NCBI GenBank assembly: GCA_022641375.1
Contig: JALCDF010000005.1
Coordinates: 1-48,976 of the forward strand
Direction: 5' to 3'
From: Megasphaera sp.
GTDB lineage: Bacteria; Bacillota; Negativicutes; Veillonellales; Megasphaeraceae
Length of the DNA stretch: 48,976 nucleotides
Part shown: positions 28,101-36,894 of the stretch, piece by piece
How positions within the stretch are numbered: position 1 is the stretch's first letter
Layout: each line of letters opens with the position of its first letter
The notes under the pieces: generated by a model
What the model was told of the DNA's origin: nothing
Databases searched by the model: none
What the model saw: the letters and a program-made list of their open reading frames with translations, nothing else
Program-made: the position numbers and the translations under genes

Positions 28101-28544
28101 CTCGATACACCGACCTTCTTCTTCGGCATGAAGAAGAATGAAGAAATCCATGTCGAAATCGAAAAAGGGAAAGATCTCATCATTACCCTCATCAATATCA
28201 GCGATCCCGATGACAGCGGCATCCGCAACATTACCTTCATGTTCAATGGCGCTGAACGGGAAATCAAAGTGCAGGATAAGAGCGTCGACATGAAGACCGT
28301 TACACGGCGCAAAGCAGATCCGGACAAACTCGGTGATATCGGTGCCACCTTATCCGGTTCGGTTGTCAATGTCCTGGTGACCAAAGGCCAGAAGGTAAAG
28401 AAAGGCGAACCGATTGTCGTAACCGAAGCGATGAAGATGGAAACGACCATTACCTCCCCGATAGATGGTACGGTCGGCGAAATCTATGTATCCAAAGGAC
28501 AGGCCATCATCAGTGGTGACTGCTTGTTAGAAGTAACAGAATAA
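25110..28544 (+). CDS. pyc: Pyruvate carboxylase
   Basis: This 1144-residue enzyme makes oxaloacetate from pyruvate, bicarbonate and ATP. Biotin carboxylase spans about 1-455 (LVANRGEIAIRVFRA, GGGGRGMRMV, CSVQRRHQKVVEIAP), the carboxyltransferase about 528-820 (LLTDTTMRDAHQS, ECWGGATFD, VHVHTHDGSGN), and the C-terminal biotin domain carries Lys1109 in TEAMKMETT. It is a full-length, single-chain form. AGGAGGG precedes the ATG. Codons near the start (TCT, GTT) look fit for high expression. It probably feeds C4 acids into succinate/propionate-type routes. Confidence 0.97.
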   Translation: MKKIRSVLVANRGEIAIRVFRACNELGIRTIAIYSKEDSLSLHRFRADESYLVGKGKKPVDAYLDIEDIIRIAHEHDVDAIHPGYGFLSENADLAKRCKEEGIIFIGPKVEHLMMFGDKINARIQADKAGIQYIPGSDGPVMNYAEVEKFAKEVGFPIMLKAVSGGGGRGMRMVDHMADLRDAYDRAKSEAKLAFGSDEIYLEKCIINPKHVEVQIMGDEHGNVIHLFERDCSVQRRHQKVVEIAPAFALPAQLRQDICNAALKLMKKVKYVNAGTVEFLVTPDGKFYFIEVNPRVQVEHTVTEMITGIDIVQTQIKIAEGYVLDSDEIGIKSQEDVHCLGNAIQCRITTEDPMNNFMPDSGKINVYRSGGGFGIRLDSGNAYTGAIITPYYDSLLVKATTYGLTHQGAVQKMIRVLKEFRIRGVKTNIGFLINVMQAPSFVDGSYNVNFIDNHPELFHLPVVQDRGTKLLKYIGDTTINGYAGLGHQDRPDFEPLEIPTPVAGAYPDGTKQIFDSMGPEKFSQWILEQKKVLLTDTTMRDAHQSLMATRVRTIDMLRVLEEASKKLPGFFSYECWGGATFDVAYRFLYEDPWARLRQMRAKSPNILLQMLIRGANAVGYTSYPDNVVKNFVDLSAKNGIDVFRVFDSLNSLDNMYGTVQAVRDTGKIAEVALCYTGDILDDSRQKYNLKYYVDMAKELKNAGANIIAIKDMAGLLKPEAAYQLVSALKDTVGLPVHVHTHDGSGNAICTLNRAIDAGADIVDVAYSAFAGGTSQPSMSTLWYSLSGKDRQPDMDVNAMEEMSRYWATVRPYYKGVDKAEPYPNTEVYQHEMPGGQFSNLRQQAKAVGLGERWNDIKKMYHHVSMMFGDIIKVTPSSKVVGDMTLFMIQNDLTEKDIYEKGDILDFPQSVVEFFEGRIGIPYQGFPEKLQRIILKGADPLTQRPGKSLAPVDFDAVCKKLSDAGYLHGPEDVNAYCQYDKVFKDYNENVKKYGDVSVLDTPTFFFGMKKNEEIHVEIEKGKDLIITLINISDPDDSGIRNITFMFNGAEREIKVQDKSVDMKTVTRRKADPDKLGDIGATLSGSVVNVLVTKGQKVKKGEPIVVTEAMKMETTITSPIDGTVGEIYVSKGQAIISGDCLLEVTE

Positions 28545-28590
28545 AATAGTTTCGATGCCTGCGGGTATCGGTGGCAATACGGTAGAGAAA

Positions 28591-28625
28591 AGACACACTG
28601 CGAGTGATATGCAGTGTGTCTTTTT
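28591..28625 (+). terminator. Intrinsic terminator of pyc
   Basis: An 11-bp perfect stem (AGACACACTGC, 28591-28601, with 28611-28621), a 9-nt loop and T5. Confidence 0.95.
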
Positions 28626-28640
28626 GCGATGGCAGTCAAA

Positions 28641-28695
28641 TTTTACAAGGATTTTACGGTATAACTATACGAAACAACTAAAATATAGGTATAAT
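28641..28695 (+). promoter_or_regulatory. PHO-box-like repeats and promoter of phoB-phoR
   Basis: TTTTACA (28641) and TTTTACG (28652) lie 11 bp apart, with a weaker ACTATA unit next in phase at 28664. A TATAAT at 28690-28695 lacks a good -35, as expected for an activated promoter. PhoP/PhoB binds TTNACA-like repeats of 11-bp period, so this suggests autoregulation. Confidence 0.6.
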
Positions 28696-28739
28696 AGAAA
28701 CAACGTATGAAACATACTGATCAGATAGGAAGTGGAATC

Positions 28740-29423
28740 ATGGCATTGATTTATTGTGTCGAAGATGATGAAAATATTCGCGAACTGGTTGGCTATGCGT
28801 TGCGCAGCCAGCAGTTCGAAGTAGAAACGTTTGCCGATGGAAAACCTTTTTGGGACGCCTTGGAGAAACAGCTGCCAGCGCTGGTCCTCTTAGATATCAT
28901 GCTGCCCGGCGAAGACGGCACGGAAATCCTGAAAAAAATACGCAACAACCGAAAGTATCAGGCGCTGCCGGTCATCATGCTGACAGCGAAGACCAGCGAG
29001 TATGATATCGTCAGGGGACTGGATACGGGAGCCGATGATTACGTATGCAAACCTTTCGGCATCGTAGAGCTCATTTCCCGTATCCGTGCGGTGCTGCGCC
29101 GGTCCCAGTCCGGTCCAGGGGAAAGCAATATCGTATCCTATGGGCCGGTATCACTGGATAGTGAAAAACACCGCGTCACGGTAAACAGCGAAATATGTCA
29201 GTTAACGGTAAAAGAATTTGAACTGCTGCGCTATCTGCTGATCAATACGAATATCGTCCTCAAACGGGAACAAATCATGGAAGCCGTATGGGGATTTACC
29301 TATGAAGGTGAATCCCGTACCATTGACATGCATATCAAGAGCCTGCGTCAGAAGTTAGGCGAAGGAGGCGCAATCATCCGGACCGTCCGCGGTATAGGAT
29401 ATGTGATTGGCGGTAACATATGA
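28740..29423 (+). CDS. phoB: PhoB/PhoP-type response regulator
   Basis: A 227-residue OmpR/PhoB-family regulator: receiver domain with acidic pocket EDD (residues 8-10), Asp52 in LVLLDIMLPG, Lys in YVCKPFG, and a winged-helix domain with LTVKEFELLRYLL and SRTIDMHIKSLRQKLG. AGGAAG before the ATG at 28740 supports that start. It overlaps phoR by 4 bp and stands before the pst genes, so the signal is almost surely phosphate. Confidence 0.9.
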   Translation: MALIYCVEDDENIRELVGYALRSQQFEVETFADGKPFWDALEKQLPALVLLDIMLPGEDGTEILKKIRNNRKYQALPVIMLTAKTSEYDIVRGLDTGADDYVCKPFGIVELISRIRAVLRRSQSGPGESNIVSYGPVSLDSEKHRVTVNSEICQLTVKEFELLRYLLINTNIVLKREQIMEAVWGFTYEGESRTIDMHIKSLRQKLGEGGAIIRTVRGIGYVIGGNI

Positions 29424-31144
29424 AACGAAAAATTTATCTCAGCCTCCTGGCGATGGGATTCGTCTGCATGGCCGTGTCCCTGCTCGTCTCTATGGGACTC
29501 TTCTGGCGTTCCATGGAGCGGGAGACGACGGAAGAAATGAATCGGGCCATGGTCCTTATTTCCTCATCGATTCTGTCCGTCCCGCAGCCGGAAGAGTATT
29601 TGCAGGATATCGCGGACGCCCAGTCAGGACAGCTCCGCATCACCTGGATCGATGCCGACGGGACCATCCGCTATGAATCGGATTATAACAAAGGCCAGAT
29701 GGAAAATCATTTGCAGCGGCCCGAGGTACAACAGGCCCTGCAGGCGGGACAGGGAACCGATGCCCGTAATTCCCGCACGCTGGCTAAAAAATATTATTAT
29801 ATGGCCGAACGGCTGCCCAATGGGTCTGTCCTGCGCCTGGGAATGGAACGGAATACCGTATTTTCCCATATCCAGTATGCACTGCCGATCATTTTCCTGT
29901 TCATCCTGCTGGCGTCCCTGGCCTGCATCCGCGCGTCCCGCCGCCTGACGGCCAGCCTGCTGCAGCCCTTGCGCACGACGGCCAATCTCATGGAACGGAT
30001 CGGCTCTCCCGGCGAACCGGACAGGGAGACGCTGCCGCATGTAGAAAAGGAATTACGCCCGTTAGTCGATAAAATAGTGATGCAGAGCAATGCATTGAAC
30101 CAGACCATCCATACGCTGTCGCAGCAACGCAATATGATTCGGCTCATGATGGAAAACCTGCAGGAAGGGGTCATACTGACCGATGAAAACTATGATGCCC
30201 TGGCAGTCAACCAGTGTGCCGTTACCATCCTGCGGCAGCAGGAAAAAGAGGAGCTGCTGGGGAAACACCTGCCGGATTTATTTCCCGATGCACCGTGGCA
30301 GCGAATCCGCCATAACGGGGCAAACGACGAACCTTTTGTCTGGAAAGTAATCCTTCGTGACAGCCAGTATCAGATTAACGTCCAGTGTGTGGAAAACAGC
30401 GCCGGCTTCAACGGCTACCTGTTCATCATGGAAGATATTACGGAACAGGAATACCGGGAACAATTGCGGCGGGAATTTACGTCCAACGTGTCCCATGAAT
30501 TGAAGACGCCCCTCACCTCCATCAGCGGCTTTGCGGAAGTACTGGCGGCCAAACTTTACCAAAATGATGACGAGGTGGTCCATTTTGCGTCGCTGATCCG
30601 CAAGGAATCCAAACGGCTGCTGACGATGATTGAAGAAATCATGCATCTGACGCGCATTGAGGAAGGAAAGCGTACCGTTTCAAAGGAACCGGTATACCTC
30701 AGACAAATCGTCCGGGACATCGTCGAATTCATGGAACCGGTCCTGCAGGAAAAGGAAGTTACCGTTCATTGTACGCTGGAGGATGTCGCATTTGAAGGGG
30801 ATAAGGGGCTGATTCGCGAAGCGGCCATGAATCTCATCGATAATGCCGTGAAGTATAATCGCCCCGGCGGTCATGTATATATCCGCGTTGTCCGGGTCAG
30901 GGAGTATGTGGAATTCAGCGTTCGTGATACCGGTATCGGTATTCCCGAAGATAAACAGAAACGGGTCTTCGAACGATTCTACCGGGTCGATTCGAGCCGC
31001 TCCCGAAAAATCGGCGGTACCGGCCTGGGCCTGTCCATCGTGAAGCACATCGTGGAACAGCATTACGGTACGATCCAGCTGCACAGTAAAGAACCCGAAG
31101 GGACGGAAATCACCATCCGTTTTCCCCTGATCGGTCAAGACTAA
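29420..31144 (+). CDS. phoR: Phosphate sensor histidine kinase PhoR
   Basis: A 574-residue kinase: two membrane helices (about 5-28 and 155-172) around an extracytoplasmic domain, a HAMP-like linker, a PAS domain (about 238-345, LMMENLQEGVILTDENYDALAVN), the H box SNVSHELKTPLTSISGF with His359, and an ATPase domain with NLIDNAVKYN, DTGIGIP and GGTGLGLSIV. It sees phosphate status with the Pst transporter and PhoU encoded next. Confidence 0.9.
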   Translation: MKRKIYLSLLAMGFVCMAVSLLVSMGLFWRSMERETTEEMNRAMVLISSSILSVPQPEEYLQDIADAQSGQLRITWIDADGTIRYESDYNKGQMENHLQRPEVQQALQAGQGTDARNSRTLAKKYYYMAERLPNGSVLRLGMERNTVFSHIQYALPIIFLFILLASLACIRASRRLTASLLQPLRTTANLMERIGSPGEPDRETLPHVEKELRPLVDKIVMQSNALNQTIHTLSQQRNMIRLMMENLQEGVILTDENYDALAVNQCAVTILRQQEKEELLGKHLPDLFPDAPWQRIRHNGANDEPFVWKVILRDSQYQINVQCVENSAGFNGYLFIMEDITEQEYREQLRREFTSNVSHELKTPLTSISGFAEVLAAKLYQNDDEVVHFASLIRKESKRLLTMIEEIMHLTRIEEGKRTVSKEPVYLRQIVRDIVEFMEPVLQEKEVTVHCTLEDVAFEGDKGLIREAAMNLIDNAVKYNRPGGHVYIRVVRVREYVEFSVRDTGIGIPEDKQKRVFERFYRVDSSRSRKIGGTGLGLSIVKHIVEQHYGTIQLHSKEPEGTEITIRFPLIGQD

Positions 31145-31164
31145 ATCGGATATTTTGCAATATG

Positions 31165-31196
31165 AAAGACGCCTGTCGCAGGGCGTCTTTTATTTT
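31165..31196 (+). terminator. Intrinsic terminator after phoR
   Basis: AAAGACGCC (31165-31173) pairs with GGCGTCTTT (31182-31190); the T-rich tail runs into the PHO-box-like repeats of pstS. Confidence 0.85.
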
Positions 31197-31231
31197 ACGA
31201 AATTTTACATAAATTACATCCTGGCATTACA
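31193..31231 (+). promoter_or_regulatory. PHO-box-like repeat cluster before pstS
   Basis: Four TTAC(A/G) units begin at 31195, 31205, 31214 and 31227, two of them as TTTTAC(A/G) like the phoB site. This agrees with activation of pstSCAB-phoU at low phosphate. Confidence 0.6.
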
Positions 31232-31299
31232 GGCCCTTGGTACGATAAGAGTGTATTCAAAAAGAGATGTAAATGTGTATGCCAAAGGAGAGAGTAGAT

Positions 31300-32187
31300 A
31301 TGAAATTGAAAAAAGTAGTTCTTGCAGCAATGACGGCAGTTATGCTCGTGACCGTTGCCAGTTGCGGCGGCCAGCAGAACAATGCGGGCGATAGTGCAAA
31401 GTCAGCGGTGACCGGCAGTATCACCGGCTCCGGTTCTTCGGCATTATTGCCGCTGGTAAAAGATGCGGCGGAAAAATTCAAAGTCAATAACAAGGATGTG
31501 TCTATCAGCCTCAATGCCGGCGGTTCCGGTACCGGCCTGAAACAGCTTGCCGACGGCTCCGTCGATATGGGGAACTCCGATGTACCGGCGGAAACCAAAT
31601 TATCCAAAGACCAGGCGGCCAAACTGACCGACCATAAGGTCTGTGTCATGACCGTGGCGACAATCGTGAATAAAGACGTTGCCGATACGGTGAAGAGCGT
31701 AACCCGTCAGCAATTGCAGGATATCTTTACGGCTAAGATCACCAACTGGAAAGACGTCGGCGGTCCAGATGAAGCCATCGTCCTCGTAACCCGTCCGAAG
31801 ACCTCCGGCACGCGGGCTTTGTTCAAACAATACGCCATCAACGGCGCTGAAGAATCGACGAATCAGTCGCTGGAAACGGATAACTCCGGCATCCTGGTAC
31901 AGAGTGTCGCCCAGAACCCCGGTGCCATCGGTTATGTCGCGCTTCCCTATCTCGTCAATGACAAGACCGTCGGCACACTGGCTGTCGATGGGGTAGCTCC
32001 TACACTGGAAAATACCTATAGCGGCGCATATTCCGTATGGGGATATGAACACATCTATACCAGCAAAGAACCGAAAGCAGCCGTCAAGACCTTTATCGAC
32101 TATATCTTATCCGATGCCTACGGTTCCCGTATTGAAGAACTCGGCTATGGCATCAGCGGCAAGATGAAAACACAGGAAGTACACTAA
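31300..32187 (+). CDS. pstS: Phosphate-binding lipoprotein PstS
   Basis: A 295-residue substrate-binding lipoprotein. The signal peptide ends in a lipobox (LVTVASC), so the mature protein is lipid-anchored at Cys22. Phosphate-site text is clear: ITGSGSSALLPLVKDAA, NAGGSGTGLKQLADGSVDMGNSD and RPKTSGTRALFKQYAI. GGAGAGAG precedes the ATG at 31300; an upstream in-frame ATG at 31273 gives no proper signal peptide. Confidence 0.95.
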   Translation: MKLKKVVLAAMTAVMLVTVASCGGQQNNAGDSAKSAVTGSITGSGSSALLPLVKDAAEKFKVNNKDVSISLNAGGSGTGLKQLADGSVDMGNSDVPAETKLSKDQAAKLTDHKVCVMTVATIVNKDVADTVKSVTRQQLQDIFTAKITNWKDVGGPDEAIVLVTRPKTSGTRALFKQYAINGAEESTNQSLETDNSGILVQSVAQNPGAIGYVALPYLVNDKTVGTLAVDGVAPTLENTYSGAYSVWGYEHIYTSKEPKAAVKTFIDYILSDAYGSRIEELGYGISGKMKTQEVH

Positions 32188-32205
32188 TATACAGGAGGAA
32201 ATGTA

Positions 32206-33126
32206 ATGGATGCAATCGTAACGGCGGTGCGGCGAGCCCACCGGAACGAGAAAGCAGCCCGTTTCATCATCACAGTATGCGGCATCGGTATGGCACTGGT
32301 GCCGCTTCTCATTGGGGGCTTTCTCTGCTTAAAAGGTATAGATACATTTACGACGTTTGGTCATGGTATCGGTGAATTCTTGTTCTCCGGCCAGTGGAAC
32401 CCCAGCGATACGGCAGAAGGGGGCGGCCATGTCGGCGCCGGCATGTTCCTGGCAGGTTCATTGGTCACCTGCGTGTTATCCCTGGCGATTACCCTGCCGA
32501 TCTGTATGGCTACGGCCATCTTCATGACGGAAATCGCCGAGCCGCGTACCCGGCGGTTTATCCAGCCGGCCATCGAACTGTTTACGGGTATTCCCTCCGT
32601 CGTCTATGGCTGGATCGGCATGACGGTACTGATTCCCTTTTTACGGCTGTTCTTTCCCATGCCCTATGGCTTTTCCGTATTAGCCGGCGGCATCGTCCTG
32701 GCCGTCATGATTTTCCCGACGATTACTACGATGGCGGCCGATGCCATGAATGCCGTACCGAAACAATGGCGGGACGCTTCGTATGGTCTGGGGGCGACGC
32801 GCTGGGAAACGATTTTCCATGTCGTCCTGCCGGCGGCCCGGGGCGGCATCTTTACCGGCATTATCCTGGGGCTGGCCCGGGCGCTGGGGGAAGCCCTGGC
32901 AGTAGCTATGGTCATCGGCCAGATGAAGGTATTCCCGACGTCTCTCTTCAAGCCTGCCAGCACGCTGACGACGGCTATCGCCTCGGACATGGGCGGCGCC
33001 ATGGAAGGCGGCGAATACAGTGCGGCCTTGTGGACCATGGCCCTGATCCTGTTTTTGCTTTCCTTCTTGTTCATTTATATGATCCACCGCTTGAACGACA
33101 TGTCAGAGCTGAAAGGAAGAGCATAG
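32206..33126 (+). CDS. pstC: Phosphate ABC transporter permease PstC
   Basis: A 306-residue membrane protein with six helices and the cytoplasmic coupling motif in ASYGLGATRWETIFHVVLPAARGGIFTGIILGLARALGEALAVAMV. FTGIPSVVYGWIG is typical of PstC. AGGAGG precedes the ATG. It touches pstA (TAG then ATG with no gap). Confidence 0.95.
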   Translation: MDAIVTAVRRAHRNEKAARFIITVCGIGMALVPLLIGGFLCLKGIDTFTTFGHGIGEFLFSGQWNPSDTAEGGGHVGAGMFLAGSLVTCVLSLAITLPICMATAIFMTEIAEPRTRRFIQPAIELFTGIPSVVYGWIGMTVLIPFLRLFFPMPYGFSVLAGGIVLAVMIFPTITTMAADAMNAVPKQWRDASYGLGATRWETIFHVVLPAARGGIFTGIILGLARALGEALAVAMVIGQMKVFPTSLFKPASTLTTAIASDMGGAMEGGEYSAALWTMALILFLLSFLFIYMIHRLNDMSELKGRA

Positions 33127-34014
33127 ATGATGAGCAATGTAAATATCGCAGCGAAAAAGAAAGTGAATGATATCATGACCGCCCTGTTTATCGGCGGTAC
33201 CGGTTTCTCCGTCATCCTCTTGGTCGGGTTCATCGGCTTTGTCATCGTGCAGGGCTTTGCCAGCCTGACGCCGGATATGCTGAGCTTTACCCCGCAGGGG
33301 CTGGGCAACATGTTCTTCAACACGATATACCTGGTATTCCTGGCCCTTGTCGGCAGCATGTTGACCGGGGTGCCGGCCGGGATTTTCCTGGCTGAATATG
33401 CCCGCAAGGGCAGGATGACCCGCTGGGTCCGGATGGCCGTGGAAACACTGGCGTCTCTCCCGTCTATCGTCGTCGGCCTGTTCGGTTATCTGGCCTTCAT
33501 CGTCATGACCGGCTCGCAGTGGAACCTGTTCGCCGGTGCCCTGGCGGTATCTATTCTGACCTTGCCGCTGGTGACTTCGGTCAAGGAAGATGCGCTGCGC
33601 AATCTGCCGGACAGTTATCGCCAGGGCAGCCTGGGGCTGGGGGCTTCGCATTGGCAGACCGTCTGGCGGGTCCTGCTGCCGGCCTGCTTCCCCCGTATCA
33701 TGACGGGGCTGATCATGGCTGCGGGCCGCGGTTTTGGCGAAGCGGCAGCACTGATGTTTACGGCCGGCATGTCTACCGATATCGATTGGACTAATTGGGA
33801 TTTGACGGCACAATCCTGTCCGCTGAATCCGTTCCGTCCCGGGGAAACCCTGGCCCTGCATATCTGGGCCCTGCGTACGGAAGCACTGCATCCCAATGCG
33901 GTACAATTCGCCAGTGCGTCATCGGCGATTTTGATGGTCCTGGTAGTCGTTTTCAGTCTGGCCGCACGCTATATGAGCTGGAAGATAGATAAGAAAATGG
34001 GAGGAAATAGATAA
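33127..34014 (+). CDS. pstA: Phosphate ABC transporter permease PstA
   Basis: A 295-residue permease with six helices, [16 protein letters not shown] and the coupling motif [45 protein letters not shown]. It pairs with PstC. Two ATG codons stand in tandem at 33127 and 33130; either may start. Its stop overlaps the pstB ATG by one base. Confidence 0.94.
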   Translation: MMSNVNIAAKKKVNDIMTALFIGGTGFSVILLVGFIGFVIVQGFASLTPDMLSFTPQGLGNMFFNTIYLVFLALVGSMLTGVPAGIFLAEYARKGRMTRWVRMAVETLASLPSIVVGLFGYLAFIVMTGSQWNLFAGALAVSILTLPLVTSVKEDALRNLPDSYRQGSLGLGASHWQTVWRVLLPACFPRIMTGLIMAAGRGFGEAAALMFTAGMSTDIDWTNWDLTAQSCPLNPFRPGETLALHIWALRTEALHPNAVQFASASSAILMVLVVVFSLAARYMSWKIDKKMGGNR

Positions 34015-34859
34015 TGGCAGAACTTACAACAACGTTAACCGGTTTTGGTGCGAAGAACGCAGAGAAAACCATGGAAACGGCAAAAACACGGGCTGCTGCC
34101 GAATCGGTACAGTATACGTATGAAGTATCCGATATGGACTTATATTACAGCCGGACCCAGGCGCTGAAAAATATCAACATGAATATCGAAGCCCATCATA
34201 TCACGGCGCTCATCGGCCCGTCCGGATGCGGCAAATCGACGTTCATCAAGACGCTGAACCGCATGAATGATTTTATCGAAGGATGCCGGGTGACCGGCGA
34301 TATCCGCTTTGAAGGCAAGGATATCTTCAAGGAAGTCGATCCGCTGGCCTTGCGGTATCGCGTCGGCATGGTATTCCAGCAGCCGACGCCGTTTCCCAAG
34401 AGCGTCTTTGAAAACGTAGCTTATGGTCCGCGGATCCAGGGAATCACCAATAAGAAAGAATTAAACGAAATCGTCGAACAAAGTCTGCGTCAGGCAGCCT
34501 GCTGGGACGAAATGAAAGACCGCCTTCACCAGAGTGCCCTGGGCCTTTCCGGCGGCCAGCAGCAGCGGTTGTGCATAGCCCGTACCCTGGCAGCCAGGCC
34601 TTCGGTCATCCTGATGGACGAACCGACATCGGCACTGGACCCCATTTCCACGCAAAAAATAGAAGATCTGGCATTACAGCTGAAAGAACACTATACAATT
34701 GTCATCGTGACGCACAGCATGCAGCAGGCCCGCCGCATCTCCGATAAGACGGCATTTTTCCTATTAGGGGAACTGATCGAATTCGATCAGACTCTCACGA
34801 TGTTTAATAACCCTAAAAATCCCAAGACAGAAGAATATATTACCGGCCGGTTCGGTTAA
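34014..34859 (+). CDS. pstB: Phosphate ABC transporter ATPase PstB
   Basis: A 281-residue ATPase with Walker [10 protein letters not shown], signature [16 protein letters not shown] and Walker [14 protein letters not shown]. PstB signs are [34 protein letters not shown] and the C-terminal [16 protein letters not shown]. It carries about 35 extra N-terminal residues ([18 protein letters not shown]...) beyond the usual start; the ribosome site GGGAGGAAA supports the long form. Confidence 0.95.
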   Translation: MAELTTTLTGFGAKNAEKTMETAKTRAAAESVQYTYEVSDMDLYYSRTQALKNINMNIEAHHITALIGPSGCGKSTFIKTLNRMNDFIEGCRVTGDIRFEGKDIFKEVDPLALRYRVGMVFQQPTPFPKSVFENVAYGPRIQGITNKKELNEIVEQSLRQAACWDEMKDRLHQSALGLSGGQQQRLCIARTLAARPSVILMDEPTSALDPISTQKIEDLALQLKEHYTIVIVTHSMQQARRISDKTAFFLLGELIEFDQTLTMFNNPKNPKTEEYITGRFG

Positions 34860-34874
34860 CAGGAGGCAGTGCAT

Positions 34875-35522
34875 ATGTTAGAAAACTACGAGGAATCAAT
34901 ACAGGATTTACGACAAGAATTAGTGACCCTGGGCATGACCATAGAAGATGCGATCAGCAAGACCTGGACGGCGCTGGAAACCATGGATCCCGTGCTGGCC
35001 GATACGGTGTGCCGGGGCGATGATGAAATCGATGCCCTGGTGCGGGATTGCATGAAAAAAGACCTCGATATCAGCATGATGCAGAGCCCCGTCGCTTCAG
35101 ACTGGCGGGAACTGATGGCGACCCTGAAAATCCTTTCCGACCTGGAACGGATTGCCGACCACTGTGCCGACATCAGCCAGTATGTCATCGTACTGAAAAA
35201 AGCGGCGCAGCCCGTACCCATACCGGCCGGCATGAAGGAAATGTATGCGGTCATGAGTTCGATGGTATCGGATGTCCTCGATTTCTATAAAGGCAAGGAA
35301 AGCGCCCAGGCCGAACTGATGAAAGATAAAGATGACATGGTAGATCAGGCGTTTAATCATCTGTTGGAAAAAATTTCGGCCGACATCACGGCTGATGCCG
35401 GCCGTTCCCGGCAGTACGTCATATATGTACTCCTTGTCAAATATATTGAACGCATGGCCGATCATGCCAACAATATTGCTGAATGGATCATTTACCGCGA
35501 AAAGAACGAAATCCATATCTGA
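34875..35522 (+). CDS. phoU: Phosphate signalling protein PhoU
   Basis: A 215-residue helical protein made of two three-helix bundles, each with the PhoU metal-binding motif (DLERIADHCADI and YIERMADHANNIAEWI). It links Pst transport to PhoR. AGGAGG at 34861-34866 selects ATG 34875 over an in-frame GTG at 34869. Confidence 0.95.
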   Translation: MLENYEESIQDLRQELVTLGMTIEDAISKTWTALETMDPVLADTVCRGDDEIDALVRDCMKKDLDISMMQSPVASDWRELMATLKILSDLERIADHCADISQYVIVLKKAAQPVPIPAGMKEMYAVMSSMVSDVLDFYKGKESAQAELMKDKDDMVDQAFNHLLEKISADITADAGRSRQYVIYVLLVKYIERMADHANNIAEWIIYREKNEIHI

Positions 35523-35537
35523 TCCCGGACACAAAAA

Positions 35538-35571
35538 AAACACCGTTCCCATAAGGTTGGGAGCGGTGTTT
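35538..35571. terminator. Bidirectional terminator between phoU and the convergent yitT
   Basis: A 13-bp stem (AAACACCGTTCCC with GGGAGCGGTGTTT, one wobble) preceded by a run of A and followed by T. It can serve both converging genes. Confidence 0.9.
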
Positions 35572-35580
35572 CTTTGCGTC

Positions 35581-36516
35581 TTAGTATTCCGGCGGCATAT
35601 TCTTTTTGGTGTGCGGCATGGACATGGAATCACCGGGATACTGGTGATATTTGACGGGGGGAGCCGTGAAGCCCCGTCCGACGACTTCCGATGCGTCACT
35701 GATGATCATGAACGCCTGGGGGTCCAGTTTGTTGACCAGTTCCTTGACCTTGGCGACTTCTGTCAGTTTGATGACGGCGTAGATGATGCGTTTGTCCTGC
35801 ATCGTATACGCCCCCTGGCCATTCAGATACGTAGCGCCGTGGCCGACGTAGCGCATGAGGACGTGGGCGATGAGATCGGCATGAGTGGAGATGATCATAA
35901 TGGATTTCCGCTGTTTCAGGCCGATGACGACTTTGTTGGTAATGAACGCGCAGATGTAGATGCCGACAAACGTCATGATGGCCAGTTCCAGCGAGAACAT
36001 GTATGCTGCCGCGATCAGGATAATCGTATTCAGGGCCATGACGACGGTGCCCATTTCGAGAGAATAATATTTTTTCACGATAGCGCCGACGACATCGAGG
36101 CCGCCGCTGTTGCCATTATATTTGTATATGATGCCGAACCCGACGCCGGTGATCAGGCCGCCGGCAATACAGGAAATCATGGGGTCCTGTATCAGCACCC
36201 AGGAGGCCGTGAAGGCTGTGCCGTCGACGAGGCCGGCGAACATGACCGTACCGACGATACTGAGCAGCGTATATTCCCGTCCCATGAATTTGTAACAGCC
36301 GATCATGATAGGAATATTCATGATGAAGATAGCAGTCCCGACGGGAATGCCCAGCGCATAGAACATCATGATGGCTACGCCGCCGATGCCGCTGCTGAGC
36401 AGGTGATGGGGAATGAAAAAAGCATTCATGCCGAAGGCGCCAATCAGGCTGCCAAAGAACGAAGCAATATAAGGAACCGATTTTTTCTTTAGTGAAGCGA
36501 TATGTAGTGTTTGCAT
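35581..36516 (-). CDS. YitT family membrane protein
   Basis: A 311-residue protein with the YitT layout: six membrane helices (opening IGAFGMNAFFIPHHLLSSGIGGVAIM), then a soluble DUF2179 domain (SIMIISTHADLIAHVL, GHGATYLNGQGAYTMQDKRIIYAVI). A 30-residue tail rich in H, P and M (YHQYPGDSMSMPHTKKNMPPEY) is unusual and might bind metal. AGGAGGG on the minus strand (about 36523-36529) fixes the ATG at 36516. Related to the protein at 6904-7740 but clearly different in sequence. Confidence 0.88.
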   Translation of the reverse strand: MQTLHIASLKKKSVPYIASFFGSLIGAFGMNAFFIPHHLLSSGIGGVAIMMFYALGIPVGTAIFIMNIPIMIGCYKFMGREYTLLSIVGTVMFAGLVDGTAFTASWVLIQDPMISCIAGGLITGVGFGIIYKYNGNSGGLDVVGAIVKKYYSLEMGTVVMALNTIILIAAAYMFSLELAIMTFVGIYICAFITNKVVIGLKQRKSIMIISTHADLIAHVLMRYVGHGATYLNGQGAYTMQDKRIIYAVIKLTEVAKVKELVNKLDPQAFMIISDASEVVGRGFTAPPVKYHQYPGDSMSMPHTKKNMPPEY

Positions 36517-36894
36517 AGTCTGTACCCTCCTGGGAGCAGAATAGATAGAACCGTTGTCAATTGCGTAAAAAACAAGTATAATCAAATAAAGATACTATGC
36601 ATATTTCGCGTTGTTGCGGTAAAAATCAGCACGGAATGCCGTGCTGTTCCATCATTATAACATAGGAAAAATTTTAATCAACAGCTGTATAAAATCATGA
36701 TAGTAAGGGTTTTTCGGTAAAAAATGACAGGACAAAAACATTTTTTGTTTTCTTCGTTTTGGAGATAGAGACGTATTCCAATTCGGCAAAGTTATTAAAT
36801 ATTTATGATTTTAAAGAATGATAAAATATAGATGGATACGGTCATAGCAGAATATTGCCGGCCGTATACTCAAAACCAGTAAGGGGTAGTTCGG
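36517..36894. other. Divergent intergenic region between yitT and ispE
   Basis: No gene seen. It holds a perfect 8-bp hairpin with a 4-nt loop (CAGCACGG/CCGTGCTG, 36627-36646) whose minus-strand reading is followed by ATTTTT, so it could act as an attenuator in the yitT leader. A 7-bp inverted repeat lies at 36732-36748. An extended -10 (TG-A-TAAAAT, 36819-36827) probably serves ispE. Otherwise AT-rich. Confidence 0.5.

Noticed and set aside
32394-33170. 258-codon plus-strand frame inside pstC
   Set aside because: Gly/Arg/His-rich shadow in a GC-rich permease gene; no start signal.
35395-36492. 365-codon open frame on the plus strand across the minus-strand yitT
   Set aside because: Asp/His-rich shadow of a membrane protein gene; the minus-strand reading has a clear family match, ribosome site and terminator.
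36627-36646. Terminator for a plus-strand gene
   Set aside because: No T run on the plus strand and no upstream plus-strand gene; kept only as a hairpin that might act in the minus-strand leader.
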